Of a stretch of 64,000 bases of DNA, positions 16,923 through 24,063 are shown one piece after another. Numbering within the stretch: position 1 is the stretch's first letter; each line of letters begins with the position of its first letter. Source of the stretch: JAUZRW01 sp034437755 (lineage in GTDB: Bacteria > Chloroflexota > Anaerolineae > Aggregatilineales > Phototrophicaceae); contig DAOTTV010000061.1 of assembly GCA_034437755.1 (NCBI GenBank), positions 1 to 64,000 on the forward strand, given 5' to 3'. The position numbers were made by a program, and so were the translations under genes. The notes beneath the pieces are model-generated. The model did not search any database. It was not told the origin of the DNA and saw only the letters and a list, made by a program, of their open reading frames with translations.

Positions 16923-17723
16923 TTATCCTCGTTTCTGATTAGCAAACTCACGAACGGTTAATGCCATATTACCCGATGTCACCAGACCTTCGCCAATCAA
17001 AACAGCATGTGCGCCCAATGTGCCCATTCTGGCGACATCTGTCACGGATTTTAAGCCACTTTCAGCGACAAGTGTCACATGATCGGGCACACGTGCGGCG
17101 ATACGTGCAGTCGTTTTTAGATCGACAGCGAAGGTCTTCAGATCACGATTGTTGATGCCCAACACTGTCGCGTCAATCTTTAGGGCGCGGTCGAGTTCGG
17201 CTTGATTATGAATCTCGACCAGTGCTGTCATGCCTAAGGATTGCACCAGCGCGTGCAGGTCTGCCAGTTGGGTATCTGCCAGCGCGGCGACAATCAACAA
17301 CACGGCTGATGCGCCAGCACGCTTCGCCGCATAGATTTGATAAGGATCAATGATGAAATCCTTGCGTAGCGTCGGGATCGTGACTGCTTGATTGATCTGC
17401 GCCAGATAATCGAGATGCCCTTGAAAGAATTTTTCATCAGTCAGCACCGAGATCGCCGACGCGCCGTTATCGACATAGGTGCAGGCAATCGCCACTGGAT
17501 CAAACTCATGCAGAAACACCCCTTTGCTGGGCGATGCACGTTTGACTTCTGCAATCAAGGCGACGTGATCGTGGCGCAAGGCTTTTGCAAAATCGGGCGC
17601 GGGCGATGCCGCCTCAGCTTCGGCGCGTATCGTCGCTAGCGCGATCGTTTCCGCCTGCAATTCCTCGACTTTGTGCGCGAGAATACGATCGAGAATGGTG
17701 TCAGTCTTCACATAGCGGCTCAT
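16923..17723 (-). CDS. trpC: Indole-3-glycerol phosphate synthase
   Basis: Closes the indole ring from CdRP. The 266-residue barrel has the catalytic Lys in IAEVKRASPSKG (about 57-68), SVLTDEKFFQG (about 94-104), LRKDFIIDPYQIY (about 117-129), the INNRDLKTF segment (about 186-194) and VAESGL (about 218-223). It is monofunctional, not fused to trpF. Its ATG overlaps the trpD stop (ATGA). Confidence 0.95.
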   Translation of the reverse strand: MSRYVKTDTILDRILAHKVEELQAETIALATIRAEAEAASPAPDFAKALRHDHVALIAEVKRASPSKGVFLHEFDPVAIACTYVDNGASAISVLTDEKFFQGHLDYLAQINQAVTIPTLRKDFIIDPYQIYAAKRAGASAVLLIVAALADTQLADLHALVQSLGMTALVEIHNQAELDRALKIDATVLGINNRDLKTFAVDLKTTARIAARVPDHVTLVAESGLKSVTDVARMGTLGAHAVLIGEGLVTSGNMALTVREFANQKRG

Positions 17724-18775
17724 GATGCGAAGCTCTGACTCATCTCGATCAAAGCCTCCAACTTTTGCAGGGCATGCCCGCTGTCGATGCTCTCGCGGGC
17801 AATGGCGATGCCGGACTCAATGTCGTCGGCTTTATTCGCCGCCCACAGTGCCGCACCTGCGTTCAGCAAGACAATATCGCACTTAGCGTCAGTGATGCTC
17901 CTGTCGAGGATCCCGCGCAGAATTGCGGCGTTCTCGTCCGGTTCACCGCCTTTGAGATCAGTGATCGCCGCCCCCGCGAAGCCTAAGGCGGTCGGATCGA
18001 GTTCGTAAGTGTCGATCGTGCCATCTTCTTGCAAGTGGCTGATGCGACTCGGCCCCGTCACCGTCAGTTCATCCATACCGCCGTAGCCGTTAACGACGAC
18101 TGCCGATTTTGTGCCGAGATTCTTGAGTACCGTCGCCAGTAAATCGGTCAAATCGGCGGCAAACACGCCCATCAACTGCCGATTCGCACCAGCAGGATTG
18201 GTCAGCGGCCCCAGAATGTTAAAAATCGTGCGGATTTTCATCTGGCGGCGCGGGCCGATAGCGTACTTCATGGCGGGGTGTAGCTTGACAGCGAATAAAA
18301 AGCCGATGCCGATTTCATCAACGCACTTGCCAACCTGTTCCGGCGTGAGGTCGAGATTGACTCCCAGTGCGCCCAGCACATCAGCACTGCCAGCGCGGCT
18401 GGTTGCGGCGCGATTGCCGTGCTTGGCGACGGGCATCCCGGCCCCAGCGGCGACGAAGGCTGTTGTCGTGCTGATGTTGAACGTGCCAGAGCCATCGCCG
18501 CCTGTGCCACAGGTATCGAGCAAGTCGCCCTGCGTCGTCACGGGGACGGTTTTCGCCTTCTCGCGCATGGCACGCGCACTGCCGGTGATTTCTTCCGGCG
18601 TTTCGCCCTTCATGCGGAGCGCCATCAGGTACGCACCAATCTGAGCTTCGGTGGTGTCACCGCTCATGATCTGTTGCATTACAGCTTCGGCTTCTTCGAT
18701 TTGTAAGTGTCCAAAGCGGCTCAAAATGTTGATCGCGCGCTGGATCGTCATCGCTTCAGTGGTGGTTGTGGTCAT
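17720..18775 (-). CDS. trpD: Anthranilate phosphoribosyltransferase
   Basis: Joins anthranilate to PRPP. The 351 residues include the PRPP-binding DTCGTGGDGSGTFNIST (about residues 87-103), KHGNRAATSRAGSADVLGALG (about 118-138), the RRQMKIRTIFNILGPLTNP stretch and YGGMDELT. It is a single-domain protein without a TrpG fusion; trpG is separate upstream. It starts 34 bases after the HNH gene and overlaps trpC by four bases. Confidence 0.96.
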   Translation of the reverse strand: MTTTTTEAMTIQRAINILSRFGHLQIEEAEAVMQQIMSGDTTEAQIGAYLMALRMKGETPEEITGSARAMREKAKTVPVTTQGDLLDTCGTGGDGSGTFNISTTTAFVAAGAGMPVAKHGNRAATSRAGSADVLGALGVNLDLTPEQVGKCVDEIGIGFLFAVKLHPAMKYAIGPRRQMKIRTIFNILGPLTNPAGANRQLMGVFAADLTDLLATVLKNLGTKSAVVVNGYGGMDELTVTGPSRISHLQEDGTIDTYELDPTALGFAGAAITDLKGGEPDENAAILRGILDRSITDAKCDIVLLNAGAALWAANKADDIESGIAIARESIDSGHALQKLEALIEMSQSFAS

Positions 18776-18808
18776 AAGTTCATCCTCTATTTCGCTTGGT
18801 CGTATCCA

Positions 18809-19741
18809 TCATGGAGCGTTATTCTCTGTTCCGTCATCCGCAAACATCTGGCGTAATTCGGTAACTGTATAGGGTGGCGTGCGCGTGTGGGCAACGCGAT
18901 GGCAATTCGCACACAGCATGACGACATCCTCGACGGTGTTTTCAGTTTCTGTATTGAGCGCGGCAATCGGTTCGGTATGATGCGCCTCGATATAATCGAC
19001 CCCGTACACAGCTTGGAAATCAAACCCGCACACTTCGCAGAACAAACGCCCGTCGTGCTGATTGCGAAATCTGGACTTTGCCGAGGCAACTAGCCGGCGG
19101 TTGCGCCGGCGTTGCTTGACTGTCCGCACGACCACTTTGCCTTCAGCATAGGCGTCGTCATCTTCAGTCAACTCCAGAAAGTCCTGTAACGATTGTGGCG
19201 TGTACGCGTCGTTATACCACACGTCATCTAGCAGTTGAGCAGAGTGTGCCGTCAGCTGACGTAAGTTGGTCAACTGATTGGCTTCGATGCGCCCGTCCTG
19301 TACGTCCAACATCTCAGAGACGCGGCTGACAAAGCGGATATGCTCGGCAAGATGCGTGATATTCAAGTTACGCATTGGTTCGACGTTATACTTGTTGCTG
19401 ATCGCATACCAATCTGCCTCATGCCATGTATCCTGCTGGGGATCGACCAAATCTTGTGCGATGGCGGTATCATCCACCACAAATTCGACCTTCAAGCGCC
19501 CCAACAGAAAGAGCTTGTAATTCTGCACCGTGATAATCCACAGCACGTCGCCCGGCTTCACCCGTCGTAGCGCGTTGCTCGCCGCATAGCTGGTATTCAT
19601 ATGCTGTGCGATATCGGGCAACTGCGCGGGCGGCACTTTCCAGTACAGGAAATAGTGCGCCACGCCGAAGATGCTCTGATCATCGGGATCATCGGGCGCG
19701 TCATCCGAGCGAAAGTGCCACGTCATGCCATCCTCGGTCAA
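18809..19741 (-). CDS. HNH endonuclease-domain protein inserted in the trp operon
   Basis: A 310-residue protein. The C-terminal third (about 225-300) is an HNH module: two zinc-binding CxxC pairs (CEVCGFDF and CANCHRVAH) around the YIEAHHTEPIA core. The N-terminal ~110 residues (AHYFLYWKVPP, VKPGDVLWIITVQN, LFLLGRLKVE) look like a PUA/EVE-type nucleic-acid-binding fold, as found in modification-dependent restriction proteins. The reading is from pattern only. It starts three bases after trpS and is co-directional, so it should be co-expressed. No methylase partner is nearby. Confidence 0.8.
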   Translation of the reverse strand: MTEDGMTWHFRSDDAPDDPDDQSIFGVAHYFLYWKVPPAQLPDIAQHMNTSYAASNALRRVKPGDVLWIITVQNYKLFLLGRLKVEFVVDDTAIAQDLVDPQQDTWHEADWYAISNKYNVEPMRNLNITHLAEHIRFVSRVSEMLDVQDGRIEANQLTNLRQLTAHSAQLLDDVWYNDAYTPQSLQDFLELTEDDDAYAEGKVVVRTVKQRRRNRRLVASAKSRFRNQHDGRLFCEVCGFDFQAVYGVDYIEAHHTEPIAALNTETENTVEDVVMLCANCHRVAHTRTPPYTVTELRQMFADDGTENNAP

Positions 19742-19743
19742 TG

Positions 19744-20778
19744 TTACTTACGCATCCCAATTTTTCCGCGCACTTTGGATAAGGTACGGCGCGCTACACG
19801 ACGGGCTTTCTCTGAACCGGCGAACAGAATATCGTCGATCTGTTTCTTATCCGCCATCAGCGCGTTATAGCGTTCGCGTGGGCGTTGCAGATGCTTGTCC
19901 AGCAGTTCAAACAATTCTTGCTTCAGGTCACCATAGCCATAGCCACCCGCGGTATACTTACGCCGATTCTCAGCGATCATCGCGGGCGTGGCGAAGTGCT
20001 TGTAAATGTTGAAGATATTGCTCGTGTCGGGGTCTTTCGGCTCTTCAGGCGTTTTGCTATCGGTGACGATACGCATCACCTGTTTACGCAGTTGCTTCGA
20101 CGACGAGAACAGTTGAATCGTGTTGCCATAGCTCTTGCTCATCTTGCGCCCGTCTAGCCCCGGCACGGTCGCCACATCATCCATGATGAGTGCTTCCGGC
20201 GGCACCAGCACGTCGCCATAGTGATAATTGAAAGCGTTGGCAATATCGCGGGCAATCTCCAGATGCTGTTGCTGATCGCGCCCAACGGGCACAACTTGCG
20301 TGTTGAACATGATAATATCCGCCGCCATCAGCACCGGATAATTGAACAACCCGACGTTGATGCCGTCATCCTCAGGGCTACCGGCAGAGATATTATCATC
20401 AACCGCCGCTTTATAGGCGTGGGCGCGGTTCAGCCAGCCCTTGCCTGTAAAGCACGAAAGTATCCAGGTGAGTTCGAAAATTTCGGGCACGTCGCTCTGG
20501 CGATAGAAGGTCACTTTTTCGGGGTCTAAGCCTAAGGCGAGCCACGTCGCGGCGACTTCGTAGGTGTAGCGTTTCATGTCGCCTTTATCGCGGACGGTTG
20601 TCAGCGCGTGATAATCGGCGATGAAATAATACGGATAATAGTCCTCAACCAGTGCCAGCGCGGGTTTGATCGCCCCCAGATAATTGCCGAGATGCGGTGT
20701 TCCCGTCGGCTTGATGCCCGTCAGCGAGGTTTTCTTCTTAGTTTTGGTTTGTTGCGGTGTACCAGTCGGTGCAGTCAT
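19744..20778 (-). CDS. trpS: Tryptophan--tRNA ligase
   Basis: Charges tRNA-Trp. The 344-residue class I synthetase has the HIGH equivalent in TGTPHLGNYLGA (about residues 26-37) and KMSKS in LDGRKMSKSYGN (about 212-223). The N-terminal ~18 residues are polar and lysine-rich. Placement in the trp operon under a T-box with a UGG specifier fits: uncharged tRNA-Trp would raise both tryptophan synthesis and its charging enzyme. Confidence 0.95.
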   Translation of the reverse strand: MTAPTGTPQQTKTKKKTSLTGIKPTGTPHLGNYLGAIKPALALVEDYYPYYFIADYHALTTVRDKGDMKRYTYEVAATWLALGLDPEKVTFYRQSDVPEIFELTWILSCFTGKGWLNRAHAYKAAVDDNISAGSPEDDGINVGLFNYPVLMAADIIMFNTQVVPVGRDQQQHLEIARDIANAFNYHYGDVLVPPEALIMDDVATVPGLDGRKMSKSYGNTIQLFSSSKQLRKQVMRIVTDSKTPEEPKDPDTSNIFNIYKHFATPAMIAENRRKYTAGGYGYGDLKQELFELLDKHLQRPRERYNALMADKKQIDDILFAGSEKARRVARRTLSKVRGKIGMRK

Positions 20779-20827
20779 ACGTGTTCCTTGTGTGTTGTGA
20801 GCTGTGTTCTAGTTAGCCATGTCTGGC

Positions 20828-21412
20828 TCATGCGCGGACGGCTAGAAATTGTTTGTCGATGAAGTTCTGCAACATACGCATCCCAAAGTCCGTCAGGATA
20901 CTTTCGGGATGAAATTGCACACCGATCACCGGATGCTCGCGATGACGCATCGCCATATTCTCGCCATTCTCGGTGAAGCCCGTGACAATCAGGCTATCGG
21001 GTAGGGTATCTTCTTCGACAATCAAGCTGTGATAGCGCGTCGCCGTGAAGGGACTCGGAATTCCGGTGAAGAGGGGATCGCGCTTGTGGTAGACGGGACT
21101 CGTCTTACCGTGCATCAGGCGCGGGGCGTGCGTCACTTTGCCACCATAGACTTCGCCAATGCACTGATGCCCCAGACAAACGCCGAGTAAGGGCGTGGTC
21201 GTGCCAAATTCCCGAATGACATCCATTGAGATACCAGCATCTTTCGGGAAGCCCGGCCCGGGCGAGATCACAATATGCGAGGGATCTAACTCGCGAATTG
21301 CATCGAGCGTGATTTGATCGTTGCGGACGACGCGTAACTCAGCGCCTAGTTCGCCAATTTCTTGCACGAGGTTATAGGTGAAGCTATCGTAGTTATCAAT
21401 CACAAGTATCAT
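20828..21412 (-). CDS. trpG: Anthranilate synthase glutamine amidotransferase subunit
   Basis: Supplies ammonia from glutamine to TrpE. The 194 residues carry the DNYDSFTYNL start, SPGPGFPKDAG (about 50-60), the nucleophile Cys in LLGVCLGHQCIGE (about 74-86) and the catalytic His/Glu in VQFHPESILT (about 166-175). It may also serve folate synthesis (PabA), since no second copy is in view. The start overlaps the end of the upstream phosphatase-like gene by four bases. Confidence 0.95.
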   Translation of the reverse strand: MILVIDNYDSFTYNLVQEIGELGAELRVVRNDQITLDAIRELDPSHIVISPGPGFPKDAGISMDVIREFGTTTPLLGVCLGHQCIGEVYGGKVTHAPRLMHGKTSPVYHKRDPLFTGIPSPFTATRYHSLIVEEDTLPDSLIVTGFTENGENMAMRHREHPVIGVQFHPESILTDFGMRMLQNFIDKQFLAVRA

Positions 21413-22062
21413 ATTTTCTGCGCCCCTTTGGTCTTCGGGAAGGGTTGTGAGTCCATGCCCTCTAAGTGCGAAACATCATCGAATTGTGAGACGTGCCAGC
21501 GATCTTGTTCGTCAGCGACGAGCGTCGTCACCGACATATTGCGGAATTCGATCTCGAAGGGGTCGGTCTCCGGCACCAGTTCATCGAGCAAGATGCCAAG
21601 AGCGGTCGAGTGTGAGATAAGCGCGACCGTCTCGCCACCGCGTGCGACAATATCCCGAAAGCAAGCCATTACGCGCTTCGCCACTTGCTGACGCGATTCA
21701 CCAGCAGGAAGCTGGAAGGTATGCGGATTATCTTGCAGGCGTTCATACGCGGCGGGATACCATTCGATCACATTATGGATCGTCAGCCCTTGCCACTCGC
21801 CCATCGCTCGCTCACGCAGACGTTGATCGTACACGGGCGATAAATCAGCGTGTTCGGCTAAGATTGCGGCGGTCTGACGGGCGCGATACAGGTCACTGCT
21901 ATACAGCGCATCGAGCCCAATCGGCACGATGAACTGGGCGAGACGTTGCGCCTGCGCGATGCCATGTGGGGTCAGCGGTACAGCGACATGCCCCTGCCAG
22001 CGCCCTTCACGATTCCAGTATGTTTCGCCCGGACGGATCACCATCACTCGTTTTACAGCCAT
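21409..22062 (-). CDS. Histidine-phosphatase-superfamily protein with catalytic His replaced by Pro
   Basis: A 217-residue protein of the phosphoglycerate mutase-like fold. The canonical RHGET motif reads MVIRPGETYWNREG here: the codon at the nucleophilic His is CCG (Pro). Other active-site residues remain: Arg in SSDLYRARQTA (about 55-65), Glu in RERAMGEWQG (about 83-92) and the second His in VALISHSTALG (about 144-154). It may be a pseudophosphatase or bind a phospho-ligand without the phosphohistidine chemistry. It lies between trpE and trpG and overlaps trpG by four bases. Confidence 0.82.
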   Translation of the reverse strand: MAVKRVMVIRPGETYWNREGRWQGHVAVPLTPHGIAQAQRLAQFIVPIGLDALYSSDLYRARQTAAILAEHADLSPVYDQRLRERAMGEWQGLTIHNVIEWYPAAYERLQDNPHTFQLPAGESRQQVAKRVMACFRDIVARGGETVALISHSTALGILLDELVPETDPFEIEFRNMSVTTLVADEQDRWHVSQFDDVSHLEGMDSQPFPKTKGAQKI

Positions 22063-22101
22063 CAGTCACTTGCTCTCCCTCGTTAAGCAATGCGTAGTCA
22101 T

Positions 22102-23625
22102 TTATTCCATCAGTCCATTCTCAGCATAGCGGATCGCCTCAGCGACGGCTTTAGCCTTGTTATGGCATTCGATATATTCTTTGTGCGGGTCACTATCCGC
22201 AACCAGCCCCGCGCCCGCCTGTACGTGTACTGTCTGTCCTTGCATCAGCAGGGCGCGGATGGTAATACACATATCCATTGAGCCATCATAACTGAAGTAG
22301 CCAACTGCCCCGCCATAGACACCGCGGCGCGTGCCTTCTAGCTCTTCGATGATTTCCATGGCTCGTACTTTAGGCGCACCGCTCAGCGTACCTGCCGGAA
22401 ATGTCGCACGGATCAGGTCGAAGGCGTTCATGTTAGCGCGTACTTGTCCTTCAACATTGCTGACAATGTGCATCACATGCGAATAACGTTCGATGAACAT
22501 CATATCCGTAACGGTGACCGTTCCGTATTCGCACACACGCCCCAGATCGTTACGTCCGAGATCGACCAGCATCACGTGTTCAGCACGCTCTTTAGGGTCG
22601 GCTAGCAGTTCATCCGCCAAGGCTTGATCTTCGGCATCCGTCGCGCCACGATGCCGCGTGCCAGCGATCGGGCGCACCGTCGCAGTCCCATCCTCGAGTC
22701 GTACCATCATCTCCGGCGATGCACCAACAAGCGTCAGATCGTCGTTGAACTCTAGCAGGAACATATAGGGCGACGGGTTCAGCGCACGCAAGGCGCGATA
22801 GAGCATGATCGGACTCGCCTGTGTCTGACGGGTGAAGCGTTGCGACAACACGATCTGAAACGCGTCACCGTCGTAAATGTAATCTTTCGCTTTGCGGACG
22901 CTCTCTTCAAAGACAGCTTGATCGACGTTAGACACCAAGCCATCATCGAGCGCGTCATAGCTAGCAGGCAAAGATGGCAGGGGATTACCGAGCGCGACGA
23001 CGATCTTATCGATGCGGCGGATAGCTTCGTTGTAAGCCGCGTCGGGGTCGTCGTTGGTGTTATGCGCGTTTGCCAGTGCGATCAACTGGTGTTTCGCATG
23101 ATCGAAGATGATGACCGTATCCGGTAGCATGAAGGCGGCATCCGGCACATCGAGATCGCGGGTTGCCGTATCTGGCAAACGCTCGAAGTAGCGCACGATG
23201 TCGTAACTCAAGAAGCCGACAGCACCCCCGACAAAACGCGGTAAGCCCGGAATATCGACGGGTGTGTAGGCTTCAAACTCGGCTTGTAAGACGTGAAGCG
23301 GGTCTTCGTCTGTATCGAGTTGGCGGGTGATTGTCTCGCCATCGTAAGTGCGCGTGAGTACATGATCTTTGACGCTGAGCATGCCACGCGGGTTAACGCC
23401 GATGAACGAGTAGCGTCCGACGTTCTCGCCACCTTCGACACTTTCCAGCAAGAAAGCGGCATGCCCATCCTGTGTGAGCTTGAGATAGACCGATACCGGC
23501 GTTTCTAGATCCGCCAATAACTTACGATAGACCGGAACGAGATCGCCCTGTTGGAAGTAATTGTGTATGTCTGCGCGTGATGGATGCACATCCATGCGTA
23601 TGCGTTGTTGCGAAGGGTTTGCCAT
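22102..23625 (-). CDS. trpE: Anthranilate synthase component I
   Basis: Makes anthranilate from chorismate with TrpG. The 507 residues include the feedback-site LLES in HAAFLLESVEGGENVG (about 54-69), YMFLLEFNDDLTLVGASPEMMV (about 280-300), RPIAGTRHRG (about 316-325), DLGRNDLGRV (about 352-361) and FPAGTLSGAPKVRAMEIIEE (about 406-425). The LLES element predicts allosteric inhibition by tryptophan. The ATG at 23625 is preceded by AGAGGGA eight bases upstream. That RBS is the sequence the T-box leader can sequester. Confidence 0.95.
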   Translation of the reverse strand: MANPSQQRIRMDVHPSRADIHNYFQQGDLVPVYRKLLADLETPVSVYLKLTQDGHAAFLLESVEGGENVGRYSFIGVNPRGMLSVKDHVLTRTYDGETITRQLDTDEDPLHVLQAEFEAYTPVDIPGLPRFVGGAVGFLSYDIVRYFERLPDTATRDLDVPDAAFMLPDTVIIFDHAKHQLIALANAHNTNDDPDAAYNEAIRRIDKIVVALGNPLPSLPASYDALDDGLVSNVDQAVFEESVRKAKDYIYDGDAFQIVLSQRFTRQTQASPIMLYRALRALNPSPYMFLLEFNDDLTLVGASPEMMVRLEDGTATVRPIAGTRHRGATDAEDQALADELLADPKERAEHVMLVDLGRNDLGRVCEYGTVTVTDMMFIERYSHVMHIVSNVEGQVRANMNAFDLIRATFPAGTLSGAPKVRAMEIIEELEGTRRGVYGGAVGYFSYDGSMDMCITIRALLMQGQTVHVQAGAGLVADSDPHKEYIECHNKAKAVAEAIRYAENGLME

Positions 23626-23633
23626 GAGCCGTA

Positions 23634-23958
23634 TCCCTCTGATATGAGTCAGGTATGCGAACGTGAATCCCTGTTAGTAATCAAGGACGAGAGGGACTCC
23701 CGCGTTGCCACCTTGCTTCCTGACCATATGGTTAGGCTCTCAGCGAATACAGGCAAGGACAGCTTGCCGATACTCTGCGCTTTGATAACGGTGCGCTTGC
23801 CGACACGAACTACTCATTGGACTTTTCGCCCGTGCAACTCCCCAGCCCATTCCCGATCTGCTATCCGTGCAACTCTCCCAGCCTATGGAGTCGCTCTCTA
23901 GCCGTGTTGACAGATGGTACTCTTCTGGTTCAACGTTTTTAAGAGGCTATATCATTAT
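23634..23958 (-). promoter_or_regulatory. tRNA-Trp T-box riboswitch, probably translational
   Basis: Stem I: CCAG (23925-23928) and CUGG (about 23842-23845) close the specifier loop. Its 5' side carries AGUA (23918-23921). Its 3' side reads GAA-UGG-G, with the UGG (Trp) specifier at 23847-23849. The distal part has the UAGAGAGCGA and GGGAGAGUUGC arms. The T-box core GGUGGCAACGCGG lies at 23700-23712. Just 3' of it, UCCCUCU (about 23690-23696) is complementary to the trpE ribosome binding site AGAGGGA (23634-23640). No U-tract follows, so sequestration of translation fits better than termination. Boundaries are approximate. Confidence 0.85.
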
Positions 23959-23964
23959 GATAAA

Positions 23965-23993
23965 AACATAACGTGATTTTAGGACGATGTCAA
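23965..23993 (-). promoter_or_regulatory. Promoter of the trp supraoperon
   Basis: TTGACA (23988-23993) and TATGTT (23965-23970) are 17 bases apart on the minus strand. Transcription would begin near 23958, about 30 bases before stem I of the T-box. It overlaps the start of the divergent region leading to polX. Confidence 0.8.
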
Positions 23994-24063
23994 GCACTTT
24001 TTGTAAAATACTCGCTATACTGGTAGAGCATATGGCACACCTAAACCGAAAGAGAGACGTGCA

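Noticed and set aside
24016..24021. TATACT as part of a polX promoter
   Set aside because: It is a fair -10, but no -35 is found at the right spacing, so it is mentioned only within the polX entry.
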